Positions 25,341-36,403 of a stretch of 64,000 bases of DNA are shown in pieces. The stretch lies in the NCBI GenBank assembly GCA_023105745.1, contig JALGQZ010000013.1, forward strand, positions 24,624,605 to 24,688,604, written 5' to 3'. The notes beneath the pieces were generated by a model that made no database searches, was not told the DNA's origin, and saw nothing but the letters and a program-made list of their open reading frames with translations. The stretch is from Austropuccinia psidii. Taxonomy: Eukaryota; Basidiomycota; Pucciniomycetes; Pucciniales; Sphaerophragmiaceae. Numbering within the stretch: the first letter of the stretch is position 1; each line of letters opens with the position of its first letter. The translations under genes and the position numbers were made by a program.

Positions 25341-26060
25341 TTACTGGTAGAGCTGGAAAATGGATTGAACCATATCTCTCAAATATCTCCAATGAAGACC
25401 CATCTTATATCCTGAATTATTGGAAGTTATCTGAAACCCAGTTATTAACTCTGTTTGATGATCCCAATGAATTCAGGGAAGCTGAAAAATAGATGGATAA
25501 TCTCAGGATAAAGGAAATTGGTCATGTCTCTTTGTTCATTGCTGATTTCAGAAGCTTAATGTCAAGTATTGGAAATTGGTGAGAAAGGGAATATATCAAT
25601 GTTTACAGAAGAGGTTTGGAATCAAGGCTATTGGACTAATTGGCCTTCCACCCTGGAAATTATGATAGCCTTCAAGAAATCATGGATATTACCTTGGTTC
25701 TAGATACCAGGTACCATGAGAGGCAGATGGAAAAGGTCAGTCATCAAGAGAAGAAGCCACCAGTCACTGGGTTCAATTATTTCAGGCCTCCTCAAGATTA
25801 ATCTTCCAAGAAGCCTCATCACAAGAAGAGAAGGAAGGAGAATAATTTTCAAATCTCTAACGGTAAAGCTAATACTTCTCTCCTCAATAAGAACAACAAA
25901 TTAATTGGTTCTGAAAACGAGAGGAGTATTAAAGAAGGTTTATTCACTTATTTTAGTGGGAAGCCCACAATTGAAAAATTCTTCAAAAGGCCCCAGAATA
26001 GGCCTGGGTCATCAAGAGGCTTTCCTAGCAAGCAGGGAAAAGCCTGAGTGGGGATCATGA
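25341..26060 (+). pseudogene. Element C Gag, C-terminal part
   Basis: Resumes after the ttact duplication with TGRAGKWIEPYLSNISNEDP, then ETQLLTLFDDPNEFREAE, H-V-S-L-F-I-A-D-F-R-S-L-M-S and L-D-T-R-Y-H-E-R, the standard order of a Ty3 capsid. The zinc knuckle region reads TYFSGKPTIEKFF, so all three Cys and the His of the CCHC pattern are gone. Frame breaks and a stop at about 25492 are present. It ends with FPSKQGKA and a stop at 26046. Confidence 0.8.
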
Positions 26061-26683
26061 TGTGTTCAAAGGATCTCATTTATTTCCTTCAAGGGAATAA
26101 TTATGCACTCTGAATACTAGTGAAAAAAAAAGTAAAAGTTTCTTATTTTCTCTTCTTTCTCTGATATTTTTTATATTATTCTAATTGATTCTGGTGCTAA
26201 AAGCTCTTTTAGTGCAAATAATTTTGTTCTAAAGTACTAATTGACTATGTCAGAGCTTCCTGAAAATATTTCCCTTTTCATTTTGGATTTCAATGAATCC
26301 ACTTCCTTGTTAATCACCCATTATACCAAGTGGTTTGTTGACTTTCCTTCCTTCCCAAGCTTCTAATGACAATTTCTATTATCATAGATTTCACAAAGTG
26401 AGAAGATATCATATTGGGCTATGATTTGCTTTATCATTTTAATCCAATTTTTTTTTGGAAAAATGGATTGATAACCTATGATTATAATCATAAAAATTCT
26501 AGTGGTATTCTTCCTTCTACTAGTAATGACTATGCCACTGCTGTCAACAGTGTTTCTCTGGCTGGTGAACTTAGGACACCTTCCCTGCCTTTTTAATTCC
26601 ATAAAGAGATGAAGTTTTCAAAGAGATAAAAGATGTTCAAGAAGATGTTGCTATATTGTGACTTAATCTATTTCAAGGGGATA
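26061..26683 (+). pseudogene. Element C aspartic protease
   Basis: L-I-D-S-G-A-K-S-S-F at 26181-26210 is a retropepsin active site with D-S-G. It is followed by N-F-V-L-K-Y, an L-F-I-L-D-F stretch, H-Y-T-K-W-F-V-D-F and the L-Y-H-F-N-P...W-K-N-G-L-I-T-Y-D motif (26414-26500). Several stops and shifts are present. Coding similarity ends at 26683, immediately before a TGTAAGCC start. Confidence 0.75.
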
Positions 26684-29059
26684 TTGTAAGCCTTTGAGAT
26701 ATTACCACTTATCCAAAAAGGTCACAAAACAACTTTACAATATTTATTCTAATAATAGGAATCAAAATTATTATCTTAAAATAAAGAAAAATTCCATAAA
26801 AAGAAATAAGCTCTTGATTAACTCTGAATATAATTAATAAACATGTAAATTAAATCTCACCATTAGATTTACCATTGTAAAATACTCATAAAAGCTTTAT
26901 TTCATATCTTTAAAGACAATAATTACTGAGTTGAAAGTAAAAATGCCATAAAAAGGCATAAACCCTTGATTATATCAGAAACCAATTAATCAAAATGTGG
27001 AATAAATTGCACCATTTGATTCCCCAAGAAATATTATTCATATAAAATTCTTATTTCATACATGTAAAGTCAATACTTAAGGAAATAACCTGAATATATG
27101 TACTTTTATGATCAGTGCATATATTCATGGTTTTCAGCTCATATCTCTTCAAATATAAATGATAGAGAGTGGAACCAAAGATTAATTTACCACATACTTA
27201 CTGTAAGAATACAGATATAAAATTCATTTGACAAGTTAAAAACAAGGTTATAACTTGTAAGGATTTATTGAAAAAAAATGTTATAGCTGTTGACCACTTT
27301 GTTGTGAAAGTTGTCCAAACTTAAAAAAAAGTGGATATTCAGACTTACTAGTTTTAAAATTAATAATGAAGTAATTTTTATCATTATATTCAAGGTATAA
27401 CCCTTTGAAATCATGGCTTAAAGTTTAAAATAGTAAATTTCAACAGAAAAGATGAATTACAAGAAAAATCATCACAAATAGGGATTTGATGATGTAATAA
27501 AATTCTCTTGGAAGCTTTATGATTAAGTGCCAAGCTATCAGAATTCACTCTCTGAATGGCTTTAGCGTGTATAACTCAAAGGTTATTAATGATCAAAGTT
27601 TAAGCTTAAAATTGATCATTTATGATCAATCACAGTAATCTTAATTCAAGTTTAACAGTCATATAAGTGATAGAACTGGTCAATACTATTATTTTATGAT
27701 TAATACTAATAAAATACACTAAGTTTAGGCTTCTTTTGAGCCTATGATGTCATCAAACTTAGAGTTATAGTTATAACTCTAAATAATGGCATAATAATGA
27801 GATAAAATGGTTTAATTATGATTTAATCATCACTAAACCTTAAAATACTGATCAATTAAAGTGGATACCATCATTACACATCTACTAAAAGCCTGTTAGA
27901 CTCTAGAAGGCATCATTTTACTATAAATAGAGCTCTTTTTACTCTATTTCCCCCCTCAGACACAATGAAAAAATTAATTATTAAAACCAAAGGTAAAAGC
28001 CTTCTTCTTTTTATATAAAACTACTATATATTCAAGGAATAAAGTTCATCTTTATTATAATCATCAATTTTGACATGATTAAATCAATTTTTAATTGTTT
28101 TTTTGTTAAATTTCTCTAAAAATCCTTAATTCCACATAAAAACAAGAATATTTGTAATTTCTTTCAATTTTCATTGTAAATAAAATTTAAATAAGTTGTA
28201 TTTATATTTTTTGGTGTAAAATTATTCAAAATTATTATATTAAGTGTTAAAAGTAGGTTATTTTCTCTTTTTATTATAATTCCGCTTTATTATCATTTTT
28301 TTAATAATTCTTAAATTAATATAAATAGTATTTATATTAATTCATAGCTTTAATATGAGTAATATTATTGTTAGAATTGTTTTTTATTATGAAAAACAGT
28401 TTCTTATTCCTATATTATTTGTTTTTAACAATAAGAAAGTGCTATAAATATATTAATATATGATAATTAATATATTTATTTTATTATATTAATCTTTTTA
28501 ATATATAATTTATATTATTATATTCATTTAATAATATAAATATTCTATGCCATAACTGTAATAATTTTTTATTATTATAATTATATTTTATCTTATTCTT
28601 TAAATTTCATAAGGACATTCAGAGTACATTAAGTAAAATATTAGTAATTTTTACTTATTGTTTCATAGTAAAACCTTAAAAATTATGTAGAAAGTTGAAT
28701 TGAATAATAGCTATTTAAGTGATTTATTTTTGAGTATTTTGAACATATTATTTATATTAAGGTCTGAAGGTTATACTTGATAATATTCCATAATTACTTT
28801 TAAAAATGGATAAACAAAGGTTTGATTAGGATTACAGAAATGATCAACTAACTAAATTAAAGTATATCTAGTTATCTTCAGTTTTTTTGAAGTCTTTCAA
28901 TATTAATTGAAATATTGAAAAAAATCAAAACCTTATCTTAATTTATTCCTCTTTGTTTTGAACAATTAAATTTGAGTTTTTTTTTGATTTTATGAAACAA
29001 AGGCCAAAGGGATGTTAAAATGAATAATATTATTTAGATTTTCATTGATCTTGAAGCAA
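26684..29059 (+). repeat. LTR-like block (LTR-4), 3' end uncertain
   Basis: Starts TGTAAGCCTTTGAGATATT, clearly akin to the TGTGAGCCTT...AGGTAT start of LTR-1 and LTR-2. It contains a TATAAATAG box (27922-27930) like an LTR promoter. The flank before it is gatat; gatat recurs at 29060-29064, but the bases before it are AA rather than CA, so this end is only a suggestion. The block is extremely AT-rich and holds no convincing coding region. The rest of element C is not found beyond it. Confidence 0.5.
27922..27930 (+). promoter_or_regulatory. TATA box in LTR-4
   Basis: TATAAATAG followed by a pyrimidine-rich CTCTATTTCCCCCC stretch about 20 bases on, which could be a transcription start region for the LTR. 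Confidence 0.45.
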
Positions 29060-30308
29060 GATATAAAAAATGAAAAGGGAAAACCAAAAGTGAAAAGTGG
29101 AAAGATATGACTGAAGCTGGATGCACAATTATGGTACTGCAGTCTTTTAAGAAATTTGTAGATCAAAATAAATTTATGTTTGCAAAATTTCATTCAAGAC
29201 AATTTGACTATTTTTAAATACATACAGATTGAAATTTTGTAAAACCCATCACAGAAGAGTATAACAGAAATGATGAAAATCATTTATCGCCTAATTCTTT
29301 CATTTTATATCTAACACAGCTTTAAACTATATTAATTTTTTGGGTATTTACTTGAATGAAGTTGAGCATCCCCCCATGAAGCATTGAACCTGTTGACTGG
29401 GGCTAAACATTTGCTAGCAGCAATTTAGCAAGGTCAACCTCATACTGCTATGATGTTTGTTTTACTAGTTTCAGTGTTGGGTAATTTTTACATACTAAGC
29501 AATGAACTTGAGCCTGGCACAAAAATAAAGCTTGCCACCGTCATTAAAACTAAGATTCTAGAGAATAAAGCTGTTACGGAAAATTCCTTTTTATATCGTT
29601 CATAATAGCGATATACCTACAAGGTCATACTGGGTAGGAGATTGCAAAAGTGAAGACATTTGTTTATTTTGAAAAAAATGCAGTAATTTGAAGTTTAAAA
29701 AACTACGGGCACCATGTCGCTTTTTATGAAAATGATTTTTAACTTAGAATAATGATCAGCTTTCTTTTGAATACCCTTATTTTTTGATTCAAAACATTGA
29801 ATTAGTGATACCAAATTCAATAATCTGAAACGAAAATTGAGAGAAAAGCATTGAGAAGGTCTAACCGCGAACAACTTTTATTACACAAAAGCCCACCAGT
29901 TCCTCTCGGTTTCGTCTGCTTAGTACTCAGCCGGTTGGCATGCTTCTGAGGGCACCTTAAAAGGTAAAAAGTGGTATCTGGCAGAAACTTGACGAGCTAC
30001 AGCCAAGCCTTAACAGTTGAACCTCAAAGGTTTCTTCATTTTGGTTGGGACAAAAAAATTACAATTTCACAAAACTAATCAATCATGTGTGTTGAATGTT
30101 TTCAAAAGAAATGATGCAATGACGAAAGAAAATCCTTTAATGTTTTTGTCAAGATGGCATGATTAAGAGCTACAATGTGATAAGCTGGGCCCACAAGCTT
30201 GAGCGAGTAAAATATAAATCACGAGCTAGAATAATTGGAAAGGAGAGAGAAAAATAAAAACAAAAATAAAAATAAAAATAACAATAAAAATAAAAATAGC
30301 TCAACCAA
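29060..30308. other. Intergenic stretch with 3' flank of the SNARE gene
   Basis: No coding region, tRNA or transposon was recognised. GC content rises from about 29,860 on, where 29,870-30,030 is a relatively GC-rich patch of unknown role. An imperfect inverted repeat (GTTGAC..GCTAAA / TTTAGC..GTCAAC) lies at about 29391-29440. An A-rich (AAAAAT)n tract is at 30245-30300, just downstream of the SNARE stop codon. Confidence 0.5.
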
Positions 30309-31196
30309 TTAGCTATCGCTATAAGTTTCATTAGCGACCATAGAAAAAAAACTGACAATAACAACAACAATGCTCAGTCCGACCATTCTAGTATTTTTCC
30401 ACCACATCTTTCGTCGCAATGCTTGGCTGCGCTTGCGAAATGCGCTTGATTGAGCACTAAGATTATCGGTTTTATCAAGCAACAATTCAATTCGCTCGCC
30501 TCGATTTAAGATCTCACCAACGTTCTTGATCATAATATCTTTTACATTTGCCAGCTCAGAGCGAGCAATATAGATCTGTTGATTTGAGCCGGATGGATCT
30601 GACGATTGAGTTGGATCAGCCGATTGAAGATTGTAATGATTTAATAGACTAATGAGTTGAGAAGTGAATGTTGTTAAACCGTATGGAGGAATGGAGGAAA
30701 GATCTGAAGGAGAGATCGTGCTAAAAAGCTAAATTTTAGGTGAAGTTAGTTATGGTTGACTTAGACTTTTTGATCTGTCGAATTGAACATTTTTAAGAAC
30801 CTTGCGCTGCAACTCGGTCAAGAAAGTAAATGGAATTTTGCGGCCAAACGATTCTTGCGCCATACACATAAACACCACATCGTCTTTCTTGATATAATGG
30901 CTTTGGATATCCCTGGATCAGCTGAAGGAATGCATGATCTGCTGATGGAGGAATTACCTACAAGAGAAAGTCATCAGCGGCATATGTCAAGCGAGAGTCG
31001 TTTGGAGGTATTCTTGATAAAATGGTAGCACTGGCTAAAACATTGTAAAAGAAGTTAGCTGGATGAACAAACAAGGAGTAAAAAGAATAAAGAATGATAG
31101 AAGATAAATACCTTTTGAAAAATTTTGTGTTGAATCAAGGGTGTGTTCTGTCAAGATCCTTGGGCCATAAGCGATGAGAGCTGATAAGATGGACAT
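30309..31196 (-). CDS. VAMP7-type longin R-SNARE
   Basis: Four exons on the minus strand: 31196-31112, 31034-30962, 30900-30801 and 30728-30309, with GT-AG introns of 77, 61 and 72 nt. The phases fit to give 225 residues, close to the usual 220 of VAMP7. Residues 1 to about 110 are a longin domain (S-I-L-S-A-L-I-A-Y-G start; R-L-T-Y-A-A-D-D-F-L-F-H-Y-I; C-M-A-Q-E-S-F-G-R-K-I-P-F). Residues about 135-195 are the SNARE helix, with the zero-layer Arg at R162 (L-N-R-G-E-R-I-E-L-L). One transmembrane segment is at about 201-218, with a short luminal tail. VAMP7-like SNAREs drive fusion with endosomes and the vacuole. The longin fold normally gates SNARE pairing. The gene is divergent from the Pus7 gene. 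The fungal orthologue could be called Nyv1-like or a YKT6/VAMP7 relative, but the transmembrane anchor excludes Ykt6. Confidence 0.93.
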
Positions 31197-31933
31197 TTTC
31201 AATTTGGGAGGAGACGGCACTCCGCTCCTGACCACGGTCAACAGTGGAGCCATGGCTAGAGGCTGGATCGGGTAGGCGGCGATATAAAGCCCGATCTCCA
31301 GCCCGAGCCAGAGGCTGAGCTGAAAGGTTGTGTTGCAGTAGTCATCATATATGGCTTATAAATCCAAACCTCCCATATCCCTTCTATTTCCATAACCTGA
31401 TTGGATTACAAAAAAGGCAAAGAAAGGCCAAAGCCTGACCCCCTGATCATCTAATCCACAGCTTGAAGGAGTGGTTGCACTATCAAAAGAAGCAGGGGTC
31501 TTGAGAATAATTTCTTTTTATTTTTTTAATTGCTGTTATATTTACATGTAATCCCTGCACAAGTCCCTGCACAAGCTGGGTGGACTTTGCTATTCAAAAA
31601 TATGCAAATGATGGCTTTTAAAAACTCAACTGAGCAAAATGACAGAAATTAAGATTTTTTAAAAAAATGATGATAAGAGTCTTCGGACCACTGTAGGCGC
31701 TGACTGTGAAGTCCGCAAGGGCAACCACAAACAGCGTAAACTCAGCCCTTTTTCTAAACCCATAACCCTAACCCCAATTATAGATAGTGCGGCACTTAAA
31801 AGGCATTGCATCCCCATGAAACCAAAAAAACCACCAGAGTCCACCCTGCCTGGCACAAACGGCCAAGGCGATCTCGACGTCAAGGAAATTTTACAAAACT
31901 TGAAAATAAACAAGAAAACAGTCGTTTCATAAC
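31197..31933. promoter_or_regulatory. Shared divergent upstream region of the SNARE and Pus7 genes
   Basis: The 737 bases between the two start codons must contain both promoters. A strong imperfect inverted repeat is present: GGCTGGATCGGG (31261-31272) against CCCGATCTCCAGCC (31290-31303), with GATATAAAG in the loop. A single ACCCTAACCCC run near 31763 is not a telomere. No other coding region was recognised. Confidence 0.6.
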
Positions 31934-34900
31934 ATGAGCGACGCACAATTGATCGAAAGTTCCAAGAGAAGGAAACAGCCTGTCGAACTCAAAGATGATT
32001 GTTGCATGAAGAAGCCCAAAATTGAGGCCGATCAAACCATCGAATCAGGAGGTAATGACTCTCTTAGCGTGTGCTTTCCCTTCAATTTTCCAAATTGCCT
32101 AAAAGTATTGACGTCTAATCTAATTTTTTTGGTATTTAGTCTTGTGTGATTCATCCAATCCAAGCACTGAGGCTGAGCTCACAAACAAAGTCGCTGTTCA
32201 AGATGATTTGAAGACCCAAGAAGATTCAATCAAACCTGACCTTAAAATCCAAACCACCGATACTCAAAGCCTACTAGATAAAATTGACATGAAAAGCACG
32301 TCGTTGTCGGAAGAGCAAGTTGGCATTTCCAAGCATATCAACCCCAATTTACCGACATTTTCCGCCATACTCAAACATCGATTTACCGACTTTTTAGTCT
32401 ATGAAGTAAACACTTCCGATCAGGTTATCCGTTTGAAGGATATCGGAGACCCTCGACTCTCCAAAGGTGTTGAGAACTCGGACAAACCAGCAAAATCCCA
32501 ACTGTCCGTACCCACTGTAAGGGCTACATCTGATTTTCACCGATTATATTTTTTCTTTGCACAAGCAATTAACCCGGCATTATTCTATGCTTAGGAATGG
32601 CCCGAAGACGCTGATGCCAAGCTAGAGACGATATTGGGGAAAGATAAATTACTTTTACTTCAAAAATACGTATCACATGGACCTCCAAAAAAAAATATTA
32701 TTGCATCCAATGAAAAAAAGAACGGAGCTACGCGGGCTTTTGGTGTAGAAGAAAAAGCAACTGATGGTGATAAAATATCCAAGAATTGTAATGAACTTGT
32801 AGATAGCCAAATGACTCCGGCAAAAGACGCCACCATTGAATCAAAAGATGATTCACTCCCCAAGAGTATTGTGTCTGACGTGAGTTTTTTTCCCCCTCTT
32901 TTTCGTCACCACTAATCAGCTCTAAGCTCACTTGTATGACATCAGGTCACAAGTTTACATCAATTCAATGATTCAACGGATCCCTAACATTATTCTTGCA
33001 TAGCCCATTGATTCCAAAGAGCGGCGTAGAGCGTTTCACCAAGCTATCAGAGAATTGTTTTCGGGCAGGCTTGTCACAGAGCACAAAGAACTTGAGGGTG
33101 GTGACTCGGCCATTGAAATCAGCTGGGCGCTTGACCGAAAAAATATGCAAAGAAAACGTAAGTTTGGTTTCTAGAGTATATTTATGATGCGTTTCTTCCC
33201 TTCGTATTATCATGTCACAGTTAAAACCAATGTTGACTTCTTAAATTCCATCCCTGGCTGGTTTCGGGTTCCTATTTGTTTCTCTCTTGCTCTTCAAGCA
33301 AAGCAAATTGATGTCAACCCTCCTTACATTCACTTTACCCTACAAAAAACCAACCGCGAAACTCAAGATGCGCTTTCCATCTTAGCACGTTTGCTTCACT
33401 GCCATGTCTCTAGAGACTTGAGTATTTGCGGCACCAAAGACAAACGAGCTGTGAGCTGTCAAAGGGTCAGTCTTAGAAAAGGCAGGCGAACACTCGAGGA
33501 GGTTTGGGCAGTGATCAATCAAATTAAGAAAAACCGAGATTACTCCAATTCAGATCTTTTGAAACAAAGAGGAGACAAAGGTATTCGGGTTGGTGACTTC
33601 ACTTACGAGCAAGATCCTTTGAAACTTGGCCAATTAAACGGTAACCGATTTGTTATAGTCCTTCGGTGAGATAAAAAAACTGCCATTGAAGTCAAGTTGT
33701 TACCAAAATTTTAATCATTCCTGATGACCCTCTACTAGGCATATTATCCCGCCGGAACCTGAAATTTTAAAAGAGGCAGTCCAAACGCTTTCAACTTATG
33801 GATTTCTTAACTATTTTGGCATGCAAAGATTTGGAACAACTGCCATTGGCACTCATCTTGTTGGACTTAGTCTCCTGCGAGCAGATTGGGACCTCGCGAT
33901 TGACTTGATCATGCGTAAGAAGCCTGGCGAAGCGCAGGAGATGGAACTTGCTAGGTCTGTGTGGGAAGACACAAAAGACGCCAAAGTCGCTTTAGACCTG
34001 ATGCCTCGGAGATGTATTGCGGAAAGATCGAGTTGAGTGCAATGGGATTCTCATGTATCATAATTTAAACCCCTAAGCACCTGGAAACTTACTTGAAAGA
34101 TTTAATCAGTATTACAATTTTATTCCAAACAAACTGCCCAAACTGATAAATGCGGTGCCTTAGGAAGTGTCAGTGCTAAGTATTTTGGTTGTGTTGATTT
34201 TTGAAGCTCACATTGCTCAGACTCTTAATTTCGATTTCAGATCCCCAAGAACTTGAGAATGATGTACATCCATGCTTATCAATCATATTTATGGAACGTT
34301 GTTCTTTCTCATCGCGTTGAGTTGTTCGGATGCAGCAAGCCTGTTGTGGGTGACTTGGTTCAAATCAACAAGAAAGATGTTTCAAATTCTGGCGATGCTT
34401 CTTTTGATCTTGGCGCAATGGAAGATACAGAATCTGATACACTAGAATATGGTTCGGCTCCTTTGGTTAAAGTACTCAAGACGGACAAGGATTGCGAAGC
34501 TTACACAATCCATGATGTCGTGCTACCATTACCTGGATACAATATCATTTATCCTGAGAATGAATTGAAAGGACGATTCCTAAAAATTATGAGGCAAGAC
34601 GGTTTGGATCCTGATAACTTGTACCGACGTCAAGCGTAAGTCTATAACCGTTTCTTTGGCATTGTACAGTACAATCTCTTCATTCAACTGCACGCTTAAG
34701 GTCTGATATTTGCCTTTCAACTTCACAGAGAATACTCTATGGTGAGCTTAGAATCAATCTAGATGTTGCTGGCAGGAAGTCATGACTTATGCTCAACAAA
34801 TCTCTAAACCCTAGCCTGGGACGTACAGGAAAATAATGCACCAACCCAAAGATGTCGATTGCAATTTCTTTGCATATGAAGATCCTGATCTTCCACTCAC

Positions 34901-35153
34901 TCAAGCTGACGAAGACGTTTTGCTCGGAATGGAACTCCCGGACTTGGAAGAGTGGACATCTCAATCGGCTGAGAAAAACAAGAGCCTCGCCATGAAGGTT
35001 GAATTTACATTGGCTAGTTCTACTTATGCGACGATGGCATTGAGAGAAATCCTGAAAAGTGACACAAGTAAACAATCCCAAGCCAAAATGACCCAAATCA
35101 TGCAAGAAAACTATCTTGCAAATAAAACCCCGACAGAATTTCACAGCATATGA
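31934..35153 (+). CDS. PUS7: tRNA/RNA pseudouridine synthase, Pus7/TruD family
   Basis: Ten exons: 31934-32051, 32140-32516, 32595-32879, 33004-33157, 33299-33665, 33739-34031, 34078-34154, 34241-34635, 34729-34741 and 34815-35153. All phases fit and give 805 residues. The N-terminal 220 or so residues are Lys/Glu/Ser-rich and divergent. The TruD core starts around P-P-Y-I-H-F-T-L-Q-K-T-N. The catalytic Asp is D359 in S-I-C-G-T-K-D-K-R-A-V. N-Y-F-G-M-Q-R-F-G and M-Y-I-H-A-Y-Q-S-Y-L-W-N are family hallmarks. Y-R-K-I-M-H-Q-P-K-D-V and the C-terminal A-T-M-A-L-R-E-I close the fold. The enzyme converts uridine to pseudouridine in tRNA, snRNA and mRNA at UNUAR-type sites. Weak points: the exon 6/7 intron is only 46 nt with a GTTGAG donor, the exon 7 donor is GTGCCT, and exon 5 has an alternative in-frame upstream acceptor near 33226. 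Confidence 0.92.
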
Positions 35154-35369
35154 CGCCGTCAGTGCATGATAGGAATATGGTCAAGCCAACAAGACTAATT
35201 AAAACTCACGACTAATCTCGATTTTCAATCTTTTTGTGCCCCAATGAATATTGACAGGTATGCCACATTTTTTTAAAAAGCCAAGTGCATATTGTATTAC
35301 ATGTCTTGTTTAAAGCCGGTGTGGTTGTGTTTGTTTTGTATCCTCACAAAACACGTGGTGTTTTTCAAG

Positions 35370-35575
35370 TTTCAAATTCCTTGAACGCTACACGCTTTTT
35401 CGCCGCTTTTGAAGTGTGATTTTTTTTCGCTACCTTTTTCAAGGTCTAGCGTTGCCGCTCGCAAAACCGCCCTTTCCAAATTCCCTGAACGATACTGTTG
35501 TTTTTGAAGTGAGAATATAATTTTTTTTCGCTACCTTTTTCAAGGGTTATGGCGTTGCTGCCCGGAAAACCGACA
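35370..35575. repeat. Degenerate tandem duplication of about 104 bp
   Basis: Two units share CAAATTCC(C/T)TGAACG, then TTTTTGAAGTG, then TTTTTTTTCGCTACCTTTTT and TCAAGG...GCGTTGC. They start near 35372 and 35476. A third trace (AATCCCTGAACATG) is near 35605. Confidence 0.7.
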
Positions 35576-36264
35576 CTGATAAGTGATTTGCCAGTGAGTG
35601 CCTGAAATCCCTGAACATGAGGGCCCTGCAAAGCGTGTGTGATTTGAAGGATGGTTAGAGTATGAGCGGGGTTTTTGTTCGCGCTTCGAGTTGAATTTTC
35701 TTGGATGCGTTACAGTTGCCTCGTAATTTTCTTTCATCGAGGTCTTGGAGGTTCCAACATTTCTTTTCACGGTGGCAACGCTTTAACGCCATTTTCATAC
35801 CTCATTTTTTTAGTTCCAACTTACCAAGAGGGTACTTGGTCATATTGAATGTGCAGTATGCAATCCAGCTCAGCCATGTTAATGAAGTTCCGCTAAGTAA
35901 AAATGCATTCAATAGAATATACTGAGTGGTGACTTTTCCATTTTCATGACACTTCTTGAGGATTATGATACAAAAAAACAGGAAAAACTTGGACTTTTCG
36001 TTTTGAGAATTATTTTATTTGACAAAAAATATGGTTGAGATTGAAGATTGAATGTCAAATTCCGTCAAGAAAAGCTCACGAGCCACATTTTTTCATCTTT
36101 TATTACATCGGTTATTTAGTATAACTGTCCTTGAAAGCCTACCATATCATGACTTTAGGAAAATGAAAAAACCTTAATTAAATTTTAATTTTCAATATAA
36201 AGTTTTCATTCATTCATATGAATGAATATTAATAAAAAAAATTGTTTTATGTCATGTTTTTTAG

Positions 36265-36273
36265 TATAAATAG
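36265..36273 (+). promoter_or_regulatory. TATA box of the secreted-protein gene
   Basis: TATAAATAG, 131 bases before the start codon at 36404, in an otherwise A-rich leader. Position and sequence suit a core promoter for the gene that follows. Confidence 0.55.
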
Positions 36274-36403
36274 TTGGACTCTGACTGATTTTTTTTATCC
36301 ATAGCACAAAAAAAAGTCTTTTATTTCGACACTAAAGTAAAAAGCAATTTACATAAATAAAATAAAAACCAAGCAAAAAAACTAAAAACTAAAGATCAAG
36401 AAA

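Larger units (their letters stand above)
11376..26683 (+). mobile_element. Element C: plus-strand Ty3 relic, gag-protease only, split by element B
   Basis: C starts near 11376 with TGTCACAGCC, an LTR-like TG start, runs through an LTR/leader, enters gag near 12760, is interrupted at 13324/25341 by element B and resumes in frame family (TGRAGKWIEPYLSN...). Gag is followed by a protease active site L-I-D-S-G-A at 26181, and the element then stops at 26683 where another LTR-like block begins. No RT, RNase H, integrase or 3' LTR is visible, so most of pol is missing. Confidence 0.8.
35154..36403. other. Intergenic stretch between Pus7 and the secreted-protein gene
   Basis: No gene recognised. 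It contains a tandem duplication (35370-35575, listed separately), several short open frames with no domain, and from about 36,000 an AT-rich promoter region for the next gene. Confidence 0.6.

Noticed and set aside
28990..29193. Short minus-strand frame near the LTR-4 end
   Set aside because: Phe/Ser/Ile-rich chance frame with no domain and no splice-consistent extension.
31761..31775. Telomere-like AACCCTAACCCC
   Set aside because: A single short run in the Pus7 upstream region, with no tandem array or chromosome end.
33184..33298. Upstream extension of Pus7 exon 5 (acceptor near 33226)
   Set aside because: In frame, but it would insert a hydrophobic stretch absent from the family. The pyrimidine-rich acceptor ending at 33298 gives a direct join to the conserved core.
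35446..35770. Minus-strand frames downstream of Pus7
   Set aside because: No domain, overlap the tandem duplication and have no start context or splice signals that extend them.
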